A stretch of 64,000 bases of DNA from Bacillota bacterium (GTDB lineage: Bacteria; Bacillota; Clostridia; Lachnospirales; Lachnospiraceae), in contig JAFAGA010000059.1 of assembly GCA_023423045.1 (NCBI GenBank), positions 62,001 through 126,000 of the forward strand, given 5' to 3'. Below are positions 9,505 to 19,150 of this stretch, one piece after another. The notes under the pieces were generated by a model that worked only from the letters and a program-made list of their open reading frames with translations, made no database searches and was not told the DNA's origin. The position numbers and the translations under genes were made by a program. Every line of letters starts with the position of its first letter. The stretch's first letter is position 1.

Positions 9505-12051
9505 TCAAAACAGCAGCACTAATTTCATATAAATTTTCCCTGGCAGGGATAATTCCTGATACGCCCTGCGGTAAAGCTCATTGCGGCAATCCAGTACCTG
9601 TCCCAGCTCCTGCCTGGATATCCATCCTCTTCCAAAGCGTGCTCTTCGCACAATTTCCATCAACCGGTCTACTTCCTCCGGGTTCAGGTGCCGGAAGTTC
9701 TCTCTTACATAAGTTTCACTTTCCTCCAGAAGGGCTTTTTTGCTCGGAAGTCCCCGGCATATCCGGATCATCTTCTCAATTTCTCCAAACAGGAAGATAG
9801 CGCGCCTGCTGTGGTTATGGGAGTATCGCTCTCTGTTCGTCCGCCTGATCCGGTAAATCAACCCAAAAAGCACCGCCAGGAATACCCCTCCAAAAGCAAT
9901 CCCCAGATAAACAAGTCTCCCCGCACCGGATTCTTCTCTTTGCGCCGGTCCCGAATGTTCTTCCCTGTTGATTTCTGTAGACAAATCAGGCGCAGGAACC
10001 GAAACCTCGGGTGTAAGAAGAGGGCTTTCCTCCTGCGTATCTTTTTTATTGTCCTCCAGAATATTGTCGCTGAATTCCTCCATATCCGCTACCACTGAAT
10101 CATTATAATTCACCGCGGAGCCCGGTGTAAATTCCACCGGAACCCAGCCGCAGCCGTCAAAATAAACCTCCACCCAGGCATGGGCATTATAATCCATGAC
10201 ACTGACCTCGGATTGCGCCGCTTGAATCGACCTCTTCCCGAAATTTGTATATCGGTCCGTCTCCTGGGTTCCTGCGCTCTTATTGATAGCTTCGGTTCCA
10301 AAGGCATAACCCTCCACATATCTTGCCGGAACTCCCATGGCCCGAAGCATCAGAGTGGCCGCCGAGGCATAATGGGCACAGTAGCCCACCCTGTTCTCAT
10401 AGAGAAAATACTCGACAAAATCCTCTCCATCCGGCAGCTTTCCGGGTGCCAGGGAGTACTGGGTATTATGATCCAGATACTCTCTGATATATTCTATTTT
10501 CTCCGTTGTGGTTCCGGTTCCTATTTCTGCCCGGTTACGTGAAAAATCACGCCTGAGCCTCTCCATTCCTGCCGGAAGCGCCATATATGCCTGATGCACA
10601 TAATCCCGGTATAGCTTCTCATATCTGCTAAAATCATCAAATCCTCCAAGCAGCTCTTCATAAAAGGAGGATGAATTCAGGAGAGAGAGATTATAGTAAT
10701 ACTGGAATTCATAATGATCCTTTCTTTTTGCCGGAGTCGCATACAAATCCTGTTCATAGAGGATATCTTCCATGATACCATAGTCAGTGAAGTAAGGACT
10801 ATACATAAACTTCCTGTTGGCTCCCTGATAATCCACCTCCATGCTGCCCTTGCTGATGCTGTATTCATGCCAGCCGGTGTTCTCCGTGTCCGGTCCTATT
10901 TCCTCCTCTGTCTGAAAAGGCTTAAGAAAGATACTCATCTGGTCTACAGGAGAATATTGCTTCTCCGGAAGCCTTGCCAGCAATCTTTCATAGGCCTGCT
11001 CCATCCCTTCCGAATGCTCCTCCCATTTATCGCCGGTATAAACACTCCCCACATAGCCCTTGAGATAAATTCCTTCCTCAATGGATTCCCGCGGAGCAAT
11101 CACCGTAAGGTGCCTGGTATTCAGATACTGGACCTGTCCTATCTTTCCCAGTTCGCCGCCGCTGAGTCCGGTGGATGAGACATTCCTGTAAAACAGTCTG
11201 ACCCTGGACAGCCGATTGGTCAAATCCTCCAGGGAAAAATTGCGCATTGCCGTCTGTATCTCTGACTTTACCTCCCTGATCCGGGCAATGTTATTATAAT
11301 CCTCCTGGGTCACAAAGAGCTTCATCAGGAAGAAAACCACTATACTGATCACACTGAGCCAGGTTGCGGCCCGGCTGCTGACCCGGTGAAGCATGGTTTT
11401 CTGCCGATGCTGGATGCCATGGTGAGAGCTGTAGCCGGAACGGCTCAGATAAAGCACGCACGCCATACAGGAAATCAGATATGGCTCCGAAGGGGTCAGC
11501 CCCAGAAGAAAGCACCCGCTGACCGGCAAAAGCAGGAGCAGCCGGCTGATTCCAACCCAAAAACCGCGGACCACCGCTGCTGCCAAAAGCGTGATAATGG
11601 GCAGGAATACCATAACCGCAAACAATGTGGTATCCTCCCTCACCGAGGTATAATCCGCCTTAAATCTCAAGGCTGCCGTTCCATAGTACTCCCCGATCCG
11701 CTCAATCACCAGATTCTCCGTCAAATAAAAGCCGTTTAAAATCTCCTCCAGCCTGCTGTAGAAAAACAAGCCGTAGGTAAGCACACCGAAGAATAGTTTC
11801 ACCAATTCATGAGAAGGTATCAGACATAAGCCGAACACAACGACCGAATAGATAAAAATCGCTCCGTTAACCTGCGCCATATCACAGGGAATACCTATAC
11901 TTTCTATAAGCATGGCTATTCCGCTCCAGCCTCCGACCGCTATCATCAGAAACTGAAATACTCTGGTAAAAAAAGGAACGCCTTCCTTCTTCTCATCCTC
12001 TATCAATACGGTATTATCCATAATTACACCGTCTTCATAATTCTGGTACAT
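9505..12051 (-). CDS. transglutaminase-like membrane protein (TgpA type)
   Basis: An 848-residue protein. About six membrane helices lie in residues 30-245 and one more near 720, followed by a cytoplasmic tail of about 110 residues. The transglutaminase/cysteine-protease core is outside the membrane: Cys557 in RVGYCAHYASAATLMLRAMG and His623 in NAHAWVEVYF, with GWVPVEFTPG where the third catalytic residue (here Glu) is expected. The ATG follows GGAGGG at six bases. It is the third gene of a MoxR - DUF58 - transglutaminase operon, a recurrent bacterial trio. Peptide or cell-wall processing coupled to the AAA+ chaperone is inferred from the family; the substrate is unknown. Confidence 0.9.
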   Translation of the reverse strand: MYQNYEDGVIMDNTVLIEDEKKEGVPFFTRVFQFLMIAVGGWSGIAMLIESIGIPCDMAQVNGAIFIYSVVVFGLCLIPSHELVKLFFGVLTYGLFFYSRLEEILNGFYLTENLVIERIGEYYGTAALRFKADYTSVREDTTLFAVMVFLPIITLLAAAVVRGFWVGISRLLLLLPVSGCFLLGLTPSEPYLISCMACVLYLSRSGYSSHHGIQHRQKTMLHRVSSRAATWLSVISIVVFFLMKLFVTQEDYNNIARIREVKSEIQTAMRNFSLEDLTNRLSRVRLFYRNVSSTGLSGGELGKIGQVQYLNTRHLTVIAPRESIEEGIYLKGYVGSVYTGDKWEEHSEGMEQAYERLLARLPEKQYSPVDQMSIFLKPFQTEEEIGPDTENTGWHEYSISKGSMEVDYQGANRKFMYSPYFTDYGIMEDILYEQDLYATPAKRKDHYEFQYYYNLSLLNSSSFYEELLGGFDDFSRYEKLYRDYVHQAYMALPAGMERLRRDFSRNRAEIGTGTTTEKIEYIREYLDHNTQYSLAPGKLPDGEDFVEYFLYENRVGYCAHYASAATLMLRAMGVPARYVEGYAFGTEAINKSAGTQETDRYTNFGKRSIQAAQSEVSVMDYNAHAWVEVYFDGCGWVPVEFTPGSAVNYNDSVVADMEEFSDNILEDNKKDTQEESPLLTPEVSVPAPDLSTEINREEHSGPAQREESGAGRLVYLGIAFGGVFLAVLFGLIYRIRRTNRERYSHNHSRRAIFLFGEIEKMIRICRGLPSKKALLEESETYVRENFRHLNPEEVDRLMEIVRRARFGRGWISRQELGQVLDCRNELYRRAYQELSLPGKIYMKLVLLF

Positions 12052-12117
12052 AGGGGCCCTCCATCGATTGCCTGTTACAGTTTGGCCTGCAATGTCATTA
12101 AGTTAAGCGTGCCGTAT

Positions 12118-13335
12118 TTAACCAAGCTTCAGCTCTTCCAAATCCCTCTGGACATGGCGGGTATCCACCGAGGCAAAGGATATGCCGGTATCACTATACC
12201 TCCGAATCACCTCACCCGGCATGTATTTGGTTCCCGGCTGGTTATCAAAATCACCCAGGCAAATCACCTGCCTGGACTCTGCACGCAGCTGTGCAAGTAT
12301 CTGTGAATACCTTTTTGGCTGCTCTCCGGTAATCAAAATCATATTCAAATACTGCTCCTTCGGGTATTCCGCCTGATAGGCCCCAAGAGCATCCGTTCCT
12401 GCGGCATAGGGCATTACATGCAATAAACCGTCCACCGCTTCAAACAAATCCTTTTCCTGGGCAATTCGTATTCTCCTGCATATTCTGTGTTCTTCCTCAT
12501 ACCATACAAAGTAATGCAGGTGCCCCGACATAAGAAGGGAGTAAGATAAGGAGAGGGAGCACTCCAGTAATGCATCCATAAACTGCAGGGTGTTCATCTC
12601 TCTCGGAACACACAGATCAACAAAAAGAAGCACGGAGCAATTCAAAGGGTCGCTGAATTCCTTAATCATCAGCTGATCCTGCTTCTGGCTGAGCTTCCAG
12701 TGAATTCTCTGAGGCCGGTCCCCTTCCCGGTATTCTCTGATGGAAAACACCTCGGAAGGATCATCACCGCTTTTCACGGCCGAATAATAATCACTCTCCG
12801 CACTGTTGGAACGCAGGGCAAAGAATTGATGATCCGGCAATTCATAATAAACAGGAAGAACCGCTACCGTAAGCTGTGTCTTTTTTCTTTTTTTTAATGA
12901 AAATAACTTCAGATAATCAAAAACCTGAATAGCCTTAAGCGATACCTCCAGATTCCCGGCATATTCAGAATATAAGTTGAGCGTTACAGAAGCCTTTGTA
13001 TTGGCATCCACCGACACAAAAAAACTCTTCTTATAAAGCTGCTCGGAATAGGCATTTCCATAGGTCAAATGAATTTTTATACCGGATGCCGGGAATATCG
13101 TCGGATTGTTCAGCTGAATGGAAACAGGGATTGCCTCCCCTTTCTTAGCCACATGAACCACGGACACCATTTCCGCCTTCAATTTCCCATAAAGGTAGCT
13201 GAGCTGGGCAAACAAAATCATCGGCAAGGCTGCCAGAGTAAGAAAGAGTATTCCCATGTAATAGGTATTATACAAAATGGAGAGCAGACCCGCAGCAGCC
13301 AGCAGCACCAGATATTTTATGAAATTGCGCAGCAT
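12118..13335 (-). CDS. DUF58 domain protein
   Basis: A 405-residue protein with two N-terminal membrane helices (residues about 5-45) and then a cytoplasmic DUF58 domain. The family signature is clear at REYREGDRPQRIHWKLSQKQ. DUF58 proteins resemble von Willebrand factor A domains and pair with MoxR ATPases. The ATG at 13335 has GGTGG five bases ahead; a TTG at 13377 has no ribosome site. It lies between the MoxR and transglutaminase genes on the same strand. Confidence 0.9.
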   Translation of the reverse strand: MLRNFIKYLVLLAAAGLLSILYNTYYMGILFLTLAALPMILFAQLSYLYGKLKAEMVSVVHVAKKGEAIPVSIQLNNPTIFPASGIKIHLTYGNAYSEQLYKKSFFVSVDANTKASVTLNLYSEYAGNLEVSLKAIQVFDYLKLFSLKKRKKTQLTVAVLPVYYELPDHQFFALRSNSAESDYYSAVKSGDDPSEVFSIREYREGDRPQRIHWKLSQKQDQLMIKEFSDPLNCSVLLFVDLCVPREMNTLQFMDALLECSLSLSYSLLMSGHLHYFVWYEEEHRICRRIRIAQEKDLFEAVDGLLHVMPYAAGTDALGAYQAEYPKEQYLNMILITGEQPKRYSQILAQLRAESRQVICLGDFDNQPGTKYMPGEVIRRYSDTGISFASVDTRHVQRDLEELKLG

Positions 13336-13395
13336 CAAACCACCCGTTCCTTTCTCTTTGCGAATGTAACCTGCCAAATATGATTTATAAATTTT

Positions 13396-14352
13396 CTACG
13401 AATGCTCCCCGGCAATGATTTTCGGAGCCTTGACAATCCGCAGGATATCCTCAAGAAGGTTGTCCACCGTTACATTATTAATTCGGGCTTTGGGCTTCAA
13501 TATAATTCTATGGGCCGCCACATCCTTGAAAATCAGCTGGACATCCGAAGGCAGCACATAATCCCGGCGGTTCAAAAATGCAATCGCCTTCACAAGATTC
13601 ATTATTGCAAGAGAGCCTCTTGGGCTCACTCCCAGTTCAATCAGCGGATTTTCCCTTGTCTGCTGAACCAGAAGGGTTATATATTCATAAATGGAATCGT
13701 GGATATACACCTCTTCCACAAGGTTTTGCATAGCCAGTATATCCTCTCTCCGGGCCACCTCCGCAATCCTGTCCAGAGGATTGCAGTTCTGACGCTCCTT
13801 TAAAATACCAATTTCGCTTCTCATATCGGGATACCCCATGGAGAGCCGAATCATAAAACGATCCAGCTGGGATTCCGGAAGCATCTGCGTTCCCACCGAA
13901 CCGATGGGATTCTGGGTTGCCATAACCACAAAGGGTTTGGGCACCTCTCTGGTAACGCTGTCCACCGTCACCTTCCCCTCCTCCATTACCTCCAGAAGAG
14001 CGGATTGGGTTTTAGAAGAGGTACGGTTAATTTCATCCGCCAGAAACAGGTTACACATGATGGCGCCCTGCTTATATTGATAGCCGTCCCCATCCTTGTT
14101 CAGCAGATGGAAACCCACCACATCCGTGGGCAGCACATCAGGCGTGAATTGAAGCCGGCGATGTTCCAGTGCCATTGCTTTGGAAAAAGCCAAGGCGAGG
14201 GTTGTCTTGCCCACACCGGGATAATCCTCCAGCAGGATATGCCCCTTTGCCAAAACCGCCGTAAGAACCTTTTCTATAATAATCCGTTTGCCAATAACTA
14301 CCTTGTTAACCTCATCCATTATCTGTATCGCTTTACCATTGTACGGGACCAT
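13396..14352 (-). CDS. MoxR family AAA+ ATPase
   Basis: A 318-residue AAA+ chaperone of the MoxR type. Walker A is DYPGVGKTTLA near residue 43, Walker B is LFLADEINR near 104, and the sensor region MATQNPIGSVGTQMLPESQLDRF is present. MoxR proteins act with VWA/DUF58 partners to assemble or activate protein complexes, as the next two genes suggest. The ATG follows GGAGGAGAGGTAGTT. It is the first gene of the operon and reads divergently from the PrsA-like gene. Confidence 0.94.
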   Translation of the reverse strand: MVPYNGKAIQIMDEVNKVVIGKRIIIEKVLTAVLAKGHILLEDYPGVGKTTLALAFSKAMALEHRRLQFTPDVLPTDVVGFHLLNKDGDGYQYKQGAIMCNLFLADEINRTSSKTQSALLEVMEEGKVTVDSVTREVPKPFVVMATQNPIGSVGTQMLPESQLDRFMIRLSMGYPDMRSEIGILKERQNCNPLDRIAEVARREDILAMQNLVEEVYIHDSIYEYITLLVQQTRENPLIELGVSPRGSLAIMNLVKAIAFLNRRDYVLPSDVQLIFKDVAAHRIILKPKARINNVTVDNLLEDILRIVKAPKIIAGEHS

Positions 14353-14507
14353 AACTACCTCTCCTCCAAATATGATAAGACCTTGTCTGACGATAGTATA
14401 ACATATTTTTACAAGATTTCAATTAACTCGAGTAAAAATATCTTTCATAAGCATATTATTTTTATTGTTGCAGTTTGATTAATATTTTGTGAACTGAAGC
14501 TTTTGTA

Positions 14508-14535
14508 TTGACTTATCCAACAAATCGTATAAAAT
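14508..14535 (+). promoter_or_regulatory. SigA-type promoter of the PrsA-like gene
   Basis: TTGACT and TAAAAT are separated by 16 bp, about 33 bases upstream of the GTG start at 14568. The spacing and the -35 fit a housekeeping promoter. Confidence 0.6.
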
Positions 14536-14567
14536 TATCTTCATGAGAATACTATGGAGGTAGCAAA

Positions 14568-15668
14568 GTGAATAAATCAAAGAGAATAAAAAAAGCAGTA
14601 ACCGAGACTGGCGACAAAGGTAAGGAACGTGTTGTCAACTCAAAAGTATTAACTATTTCAGCAATTGTTTTTGTTGTTATTTTGATAGGAGCCCTGCTGT
14701 TTGATCAGTTGTATGAGAGTCCCCTGTTAACCATCGACGGGAAAAAGTATCATATGCAGGATTTATCCTATTACTTCTATACAGTGGAATATCAGTATGA
14801 TTCCCTGGACCAGATGTTCGGCGGCACCGGTGCTTATTGGAATATGTCCGCAGATGACAGCGGGACAGTGTCCATCCGTGATGTAGCGAAGGAAGAAGCC
14901 ATCAATAACTCCATTTACAATGAACTCCTTTATAACGAGGCCGTATCCGAGGGCTATGCCTTAACGGAGGAGGAAAAAAATACTGCGGATACCAACGCGG
15001 AGAACATGATGGAAGGTGCTCTTTCCGAGGAAATCATTTCTAAAAGCAAATTTACCAAGGAATATCTGACGGAGGTTCTTGGTAAGACAGCTCTGGTTGC
15101 CAGATTCCGCAAGGATAAGGTCGATGCGCTGGATATCGATGATGAAGAAATCAAGGCAGGTGTCTCCTATGAGGAATACCGTCAGTATGATGTTGAATAT
15201 CTCTTCACCTCCAAGAAAACCACCGGAGAGGACGGGAACTCCGTAGACAAGACCGAGGATCAGAAAACAACTGACTTAAATACGCTCAAATCCTACTACG
15301 AGAAAGCAAAAACCGCCGAAGACTGGTCAAAGCTTCTTGCTGAGGACGAAAAAGCAGTAACCTATCAAACCAGTGATTTCATCAAATCGGATACTACCTT
15401 TGACGATGAATTTGAAGCGAAGATCATGGCAATGGAAAATGGAGAAATCAGTGAAGTGTACGAGACGGACAGCGGCTACTATGTTGTGCGCATGATCGAT
15501 AACAATTCCTCCGAGAGCTATGACAATGCAGTTAAGGATGCCATAACCGCTGCTGAGAACGAAGGTTTCACCAATATCTACCAGGATATCCTGAAAAAGC
15601 ATGAATATAAGGTAAACCAGACCGTACTGAGGTCCCTCACCATGGGAAGCATCACCTTACCCAGATAG
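14568..15668 (+). CDS. PrsA/SurA-like extracytoplasmic foldase
   Basis: A 366-residue protein with a charged N-terminus, one membrane anchor (residues about 29-48) and an extracellular part. It starts with an SurA_N-like helical region and includes a parvulin-like stretch at about residues 235-320 (TSDFIKSDTTFDDEFEAKIM and GEISEVYETDSGYYVVRM), the core seen in PrsA-type peptidyl-prolyl isomerases that fold secreted proteins. The anchor lacks a lipobox cysteine, unlike classical PrsA. The start is GTG after GGAGGTAGCAAA. It is monocistronic and divergent from the MoxR operon. Confidence 0.8.
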   Translation: MNKSKRIKKAVTETGDKGKERVVNSKVLTISAIVFVVILIGALLFDQLYESPLLTIDGKKYHMQDLSYYFYTVEYQYDSLDQMFGGTGAYWNMSADDSGTVSIRDVAKEEAINNSIYNELLYNEAVSEGYALTEEEKNTADTNAENMMEGALSEEIISKSKFTKEYLTEVLGKTALVARFRKDKVDALDIDDEEIKAGVSYEEYRQYDVEYLFTSKKTTGEDGNSVDKTEDQKTTDLNTLKSYYEKAKTAEDWSKLLAEDEKAVTYQTSDFIKSDTTFDDEFEAKIMAMENGEISEVYETDSGYYVVRMIDNNSSESYDNAVKDAITAAENEGFTNIYQDILKKHEYKVNQTVLRSLTMGSITLPR

Positions 15669-15773
15669 GACCTTGTGTTGTTCACCGATTATTCGGGCGC
15701 TAATTTTACCATCGCTGTATAATATCATCCTTTCCTGTAATACTAATAGGTAAAATCCAGAAAGGAGACAGCT

Positions 15774-15932
15774 ATGGCAAAGAACAAGACTTCTAACTCC
15801 GGTAAAGATTACAGCAATTCCGGCAAGAACAGAACTGGCAGCTCCAACGCTTCGTCCGACGGCTCCATGAAGGACAACCATACCAATCAGCCGGATAACC
15901 GCCCGCCGCGCAGTGGCCCCGGAGGCAACTAA
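15774..15932 (+). CDS. small Asn/Ser/Gly-rich protein
   Basis: A 52-residue hydrophilic protein starting MAKNKTSNSGKDYSNSGKN and ending in NRPPRSGPGGN. It is rich in Asn, Ser, Gly and Lys and has no hydrophobic segment. AGAAAGGAG precedes the ATG at good spacing and a strong hairpin with a T-run follows the stop, so it is a convincing gene despite its size. The composition recalls small spore-associated proteins of Clostridia, but I do not recognise a family and would not assign one. Confidence 0.65.
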   Translation: MAKNKTSNSGKDYSNSGKNRTGSSNASSDGSMKDNHTNQPDNRPPRSGPGGN

Positions 15933-15940
15933 ACCATTTA

Positions 15941-15992
15941 AAAACAGCACCTGCGCTTCCGACGCACAACGGATTGCAGGTGCTGTTTTTTT
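15941..15992 (+). terminator. intrinsic terminator after the small protein gene
   Basis: Arms AACAGCACCTGC and GCAGGTGCTGTT flank a loop of about 21 bases and are followed by a run of seven T, a textbook Rho-independent terminator. Confidence 0.9.
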
Positions 15993-16049
15993 GCTATTTT
16001 CTGACGGTACAAGAACCCAGTAGCATTTTAAAAATTCTGTGCTATAATG

Positions 16050-16155
16050 TAGTTATCAGAAGATGCCCTTTATCTTCTGATAAAAGGCGCTGTCATTGCG
16101 CCGTGCATCCCGATTACAGGAACACGCATTATGTTCCTGTAATATAGTTATCAAA
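16050..16155 (+). repeat. structured intergenic repeat, copy A
   Basis: Three consecutive stem-loops fill this gap: a 12-bp stem TTATCAGAAGAT/ATCTTCTGATAA, GGCGC/GCGCC, and ATTACAGGAAC/GTTCCTGTAAT around 9 bases. The same order occurs in opposite orientation at 20590-20768 and in decayed form at 42085-42155. It sits just after a TATAAT-like sequence at 16043 and upstream of trkA, so it may be transcribed. The 335-bp stretch 15933-16267 otherwise holds only the preceding terminator and the trkA ribosome site. Confidence 0.7.
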
Positions 16156-16267
16156 ATCCTCTCCTTCTGACAGCAGACAATTCCATTCGCCTGCGGCCCG
16201 AGTGCCGGAGCAGGAATTTTGTTCAGCAAAATGTCATTATATAACGCAAAGGAGTCTTATAAGCATC

Positions 16268-17623
16268 ATGAAAATTATTATTATAGGCTGCGGCAAGGTT
16301 GGAACCACCTTGGCCGAGCAGCTTGACCGCGAGGGGCATGACATTATTGTCATCGACAACAAATCCTCTGCCATCCGTAAGATTACCGATACCCTGGATG
16401 TTTTGGGAGTCATCGGTAACGGCGCCAGCTATCACGTGCTTCTGGAAGCTGGAATTGAAGAGACCGATATTGTAATTTCTGTGACAAATTCGGATGAACT
16501 AAACATGCTGTGCTGCCTGGTGGCAAAAAAAGCCAGTAAGTGCCACACCATCGCCCGCGTTCGCGATCCTCAGTATAATGAAGAGATCGATTTCATTAAG
16601 GAAGAACTGGGAATCTCCATGACCATTAATCCCGAGCTGGAATCAGCGATGGAGATGTCCCGCCTGATTCGTCTGCCTTCCGCCATCAAAATAGAAACCT
16701 TTGCAAAGGGAAAGGTTGAGCTGTTAAAATGCCAAATTCCCGAGAACTCCGTTTTGAACAATATGCAAATTAGGAATATCGCCACAAAGACGCACTGCAA
16801 GGTATTAGTATGTGCGGTGGAACGCAAGGATGAAGTATATATTCCTTCCGGTGATTTTATGCTCCAATCTCTGGATAAGATTTCAGTTATTGCGCTGCAA
16901 AAGAATGCTCCCGAATTCTTCCACAAAATCGGGCTGCCTCCCTCCCATATCAAGGATATTATGATCGTAGGCGGAGGCATGATAGCAAGCTATATCGGCA
17001 GACGTTTTGCCGGAACTGATGTCACGGTGAAGATCATCGAGCAAAGCCGCGAGCGCTGCGATGAGCTCAGCACCCAGCTGCCGGACAGCCTGATTATCCA
17101 TGCAAATGCCTCCGACCATAATATATTACTTGAGGAGGGCCTTGATACCACGGATGCCTTTGCCTCCTTAACGAATTTTGATGAGGAAAACATCCTCCTG
17201 TCCCTCTATGCACAAAAAAGATGCAAGGGAAAAATATTTACCAAAATCACCCGACTCACCTTTGATGATATTATCCAGGAAATGAATCTCGGGGTTGTTC
17301 TTAATCCGAAGTTTATCACAGCCGACCGCATCATCCAATACGTCCGGGCAAAGCAAAACTCCCTGGGCAGCAACGTAGAAACCCTCTATAAGCTGGTGGG
17401 AGACAAAGTGGAGGCTATGGAATTCCGTGTTAAAACGAATGCCCCCTATGTGGGAATCCCCCTTGCACAGCTGAAGACAAAGGAGAATACTCTTGTGGGC
17501 TGTATCAACCGCAGAGGTAAGATCATCATACCCAACGGCCAGGATACCATTCAATTAGGGGACACGGTAATCATAGTAACCACCTCATTTGCTCTGGACG
17601 ATCTGAGCGAAATATTCGAGTAG
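16268..17623 (+). CDS. trkA: Trk potassium uptake regulatory protein TrkA
   Basis: A 451-residue cytoplasmic ring subunit that gates TrkH-type potassium channels in response to nucleotides. It has two Rossmann-fold RCK_N domains: MKIIIIGCGKVGTTLAEQLD at the N-terminus and IMIVGGGMIASYIGRRF near residue 235. Each is followed by an RCK_C (TrkA_C) domain. The chosen ATG is the first that gives an intact MKIIIIG start; AAAGGAG lies about 15 bases ahead, rather far. A longer frame from a GTG at 16202 would run through repeat DNA. trkH follows 10 bases after the stop, so the two are co-expressed. Confidence 0.95.
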   Translation: MKIIIIGCGKVGTTLAEQLDREGHDIIVIDNKSSAIRKITDTLDVLGVIGNGASYHVLLEAGIEETDIVISVTNSDELNMLCCLVAKKASKCHTIARVRDPQYNEEIDFIKEELGISMTINPELESAMEMSRLIRLPSAIKIETFAKGKVELLKCQIPENSVLNNMQIRNIATKTHCKVLVCAVERKDEVYIPSGDFMLQSLDKISVIALQKNAPEFFHKIGLPPSHIKDIMIVGGGMIASYIGRRFAGTDVTVKIIEQSRERCDELSTQLPDSLIIHANASDHNILLEEGLDTTDAFASLTNFDEENILLSLYAQKRCKGKIFTKITRLTFDDIIQEMNLGVVLNPKFITADRIIQYVRAKQNSLGSNVETLYKLVGDKVEAMEFRVKTNAPYVGIPLAQLKTKENTLVGCINRRGKIIIPNGQDTIQLGDTVIIVTTSFALDDLSEIFE

Positions 17624-17633
17624 AGGAGCCGTT

Positions 17634-19067
17634 ATGAATAAATCAATTATATTGCATATTATCGGCTGGATACTGACCCTGGAAGGCATCCTCATGCTTC
17701 TTCCCTTTATCGTTTCATTGATCTACCAGGAAAAAAGCGGCTTCGCTTTCCTTGCTACCCTGATCCCCTGCTTGATCCTGGGGCTTCCCCTGGTTATGCG
17801 CAAACCCAAAAACCATGTATTTTTTGCGAAGGAGGGCTTTATCAGTGTGGCGTTGGGCTGGATTACCCTCAGCATCATGGGTGCCATGCCATTTTATATC
17901 AGCGGGGAAATCCCCCATTATATTGATGCATTGTTTGAAGTAATCTCAGGCTTTACCACCACCGGCTCAAGCATCCTAAGCGATGTGGAGGCTTTATCCT
18001 ACTGTATGCTCTTCTGGCGCAGCTTCACCCATTGGATCGGAGGCATGGGAATACTGGTCTTTATCCTTGCCATTTTACCCATGTCCGGAGGGGAGACCAT
18101 ACATTTCATGCGTGCGGAAAGCCCGGGGCCTTCTGTGGAGAAATTCGCACCAAGAATGAGGTCAACCGCTTCCCTGCTCTATCTGATCTATTTTGTTATG
18201 ACCGCGATTCAGGTAGTATTGCTGCTTCTGGGCGGTATGCGCCTGTTTGACTCCCTGACCATCACCTTCGGATCAGCCGGTACCGGGGGCTTCGCCATAA
18301 AGAACTCCAGCTGTGCCGATTATACCCCGTACCAGCAGAATGTGATCACCATCTTCATGTTTTTGTTTGGGGTCAATTTTAATATTTACTATTTGATCCT
18401 GCTTAAGAAGTTTAAGGCTGCAATAAAGAGCGAGGAGCTGCGTGCCTATGCATTGATCGTATTAGGTGCAATTGTGCTGATTGCCTTTAATCTGGGAGGT
18501 TTTAAGAACTTCTTTCCTTCCATTCATCATGCCGCTTTCCAGGTGTCCTCTATCATAACCACAACCGGGTATGCTACCACCGACTTCAATCACTGGCCAA
18601 CTTTTTCCCGGTTTATTCTTGTATGGCTGATGTTTATCGGTGCCTGCGCCGGCAGCACGGGAGGCGGAATGAAGGTATCGCGGATTGTTGTTCTGTTTAA
18701 AACCATCCGCAAGGAAATGTCCAGCCTGGTCCATAAGCGAAGCGTTAAGATAATTAAATTTGACGGCAAAATTATTGAGCATGAAACCCTACGCTCCATT
18801 AATGTATTTTTTATATCCTATATTATGATTTTTGCCGCCTCAGTATTGCTTGTCAGCCTGGATGATTTTGATTTCACCACCACCTTTACCGCCGTGGCAG
18901 CAACGCTTAACAATGTCGGTCCAGGACTTGAGGAAGTGGGTCCCATTGGGAACTTTGGAAACTTCTCCTATCCGTCCAAACTGGTCATGATATTCGACAT
19001 GCTGTGCGGACGCCTTGAGATCTTTCCTATGCTGCTGCTCTTCAGTCCAAAGAACTGGAAGCTATAA
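17634..19067 (+). CDS. trkH: TrkH family potassium uptake channel
   Basis: A 477-residue polytopic membrane protein that forms the K+-conducting pore of the Trk/Ktr system. The four pseudo-repeats each show a filter-like stretch: SGFTTTGSS, GSAGTGGFA, TTGYATTDF and NNVGPGLE. GAGGAG precedes the ATG. It is directly downstream of trkA and followed by a hairpin, forming a two-gene operon for potassium homeostasis. Confidence 0.95.
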   Translation: MNKSIILHIIGWILTLEGILMLLPFIVSLIYQEKSGFAFLATLIPCLILGLPLVMRKPKNHVFFAKEGFISVALGWITLSIMGAMPFYISGEIPHYIDALFEVISGFTTTGSSILSDVEALSYCMLFWRSFTHWIGGMGILVFILAILPMSGGETIHFMRAESPGPSVEKFAPRMRSTASLLYLIYFVMTAIQVVLLLLGGMRLFDSLTITFGSAGTGGFAIKNSSCADYTPYQQNVITIFMFLFGVNFNIYYLILLKKFKAAIKSEELRAYALIVLGAIVLIAFNLGGFKNFFPSIHHAAFQVSSIITTTGYATTDFNHWPTFSRFILVWLMFIGACAGSTGGGMKVSRIVVLFKTIRKEMSSLVHKRSVKIIKFDGKIIEHETLRSINVFFISYIMIFAASVLLVSLDDFDFTTTFTAVAATLNNVGPGLEEVGPIGNFGNFSYPSKLVMIFDMLCGRLEIFPMLLLFSPKNWKL

Positions 19068-19106
19068 TACCGATATTGCGGTAGACAAAAGCTGTGTAAA
19101 ACAAAT

Positions 19107-19132
19107 AACCGGACTGAGTAATCAGTCCGGTT
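19107..19132. terminator. bidirectional terminator between trkH and the DUF3298 gene
   Basis: Perfect 11-bp arms AACCGGACTGA/TCAGTCCGGTT with a GTAA loop lie between two convergent genes. Short T-rich tails follow on both strands (AAATTT on plus, ATTTGTTTT on minus). Confidence 0.75.
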
Positions 19133-19150
19133 AAATTTGTAGACAATATG

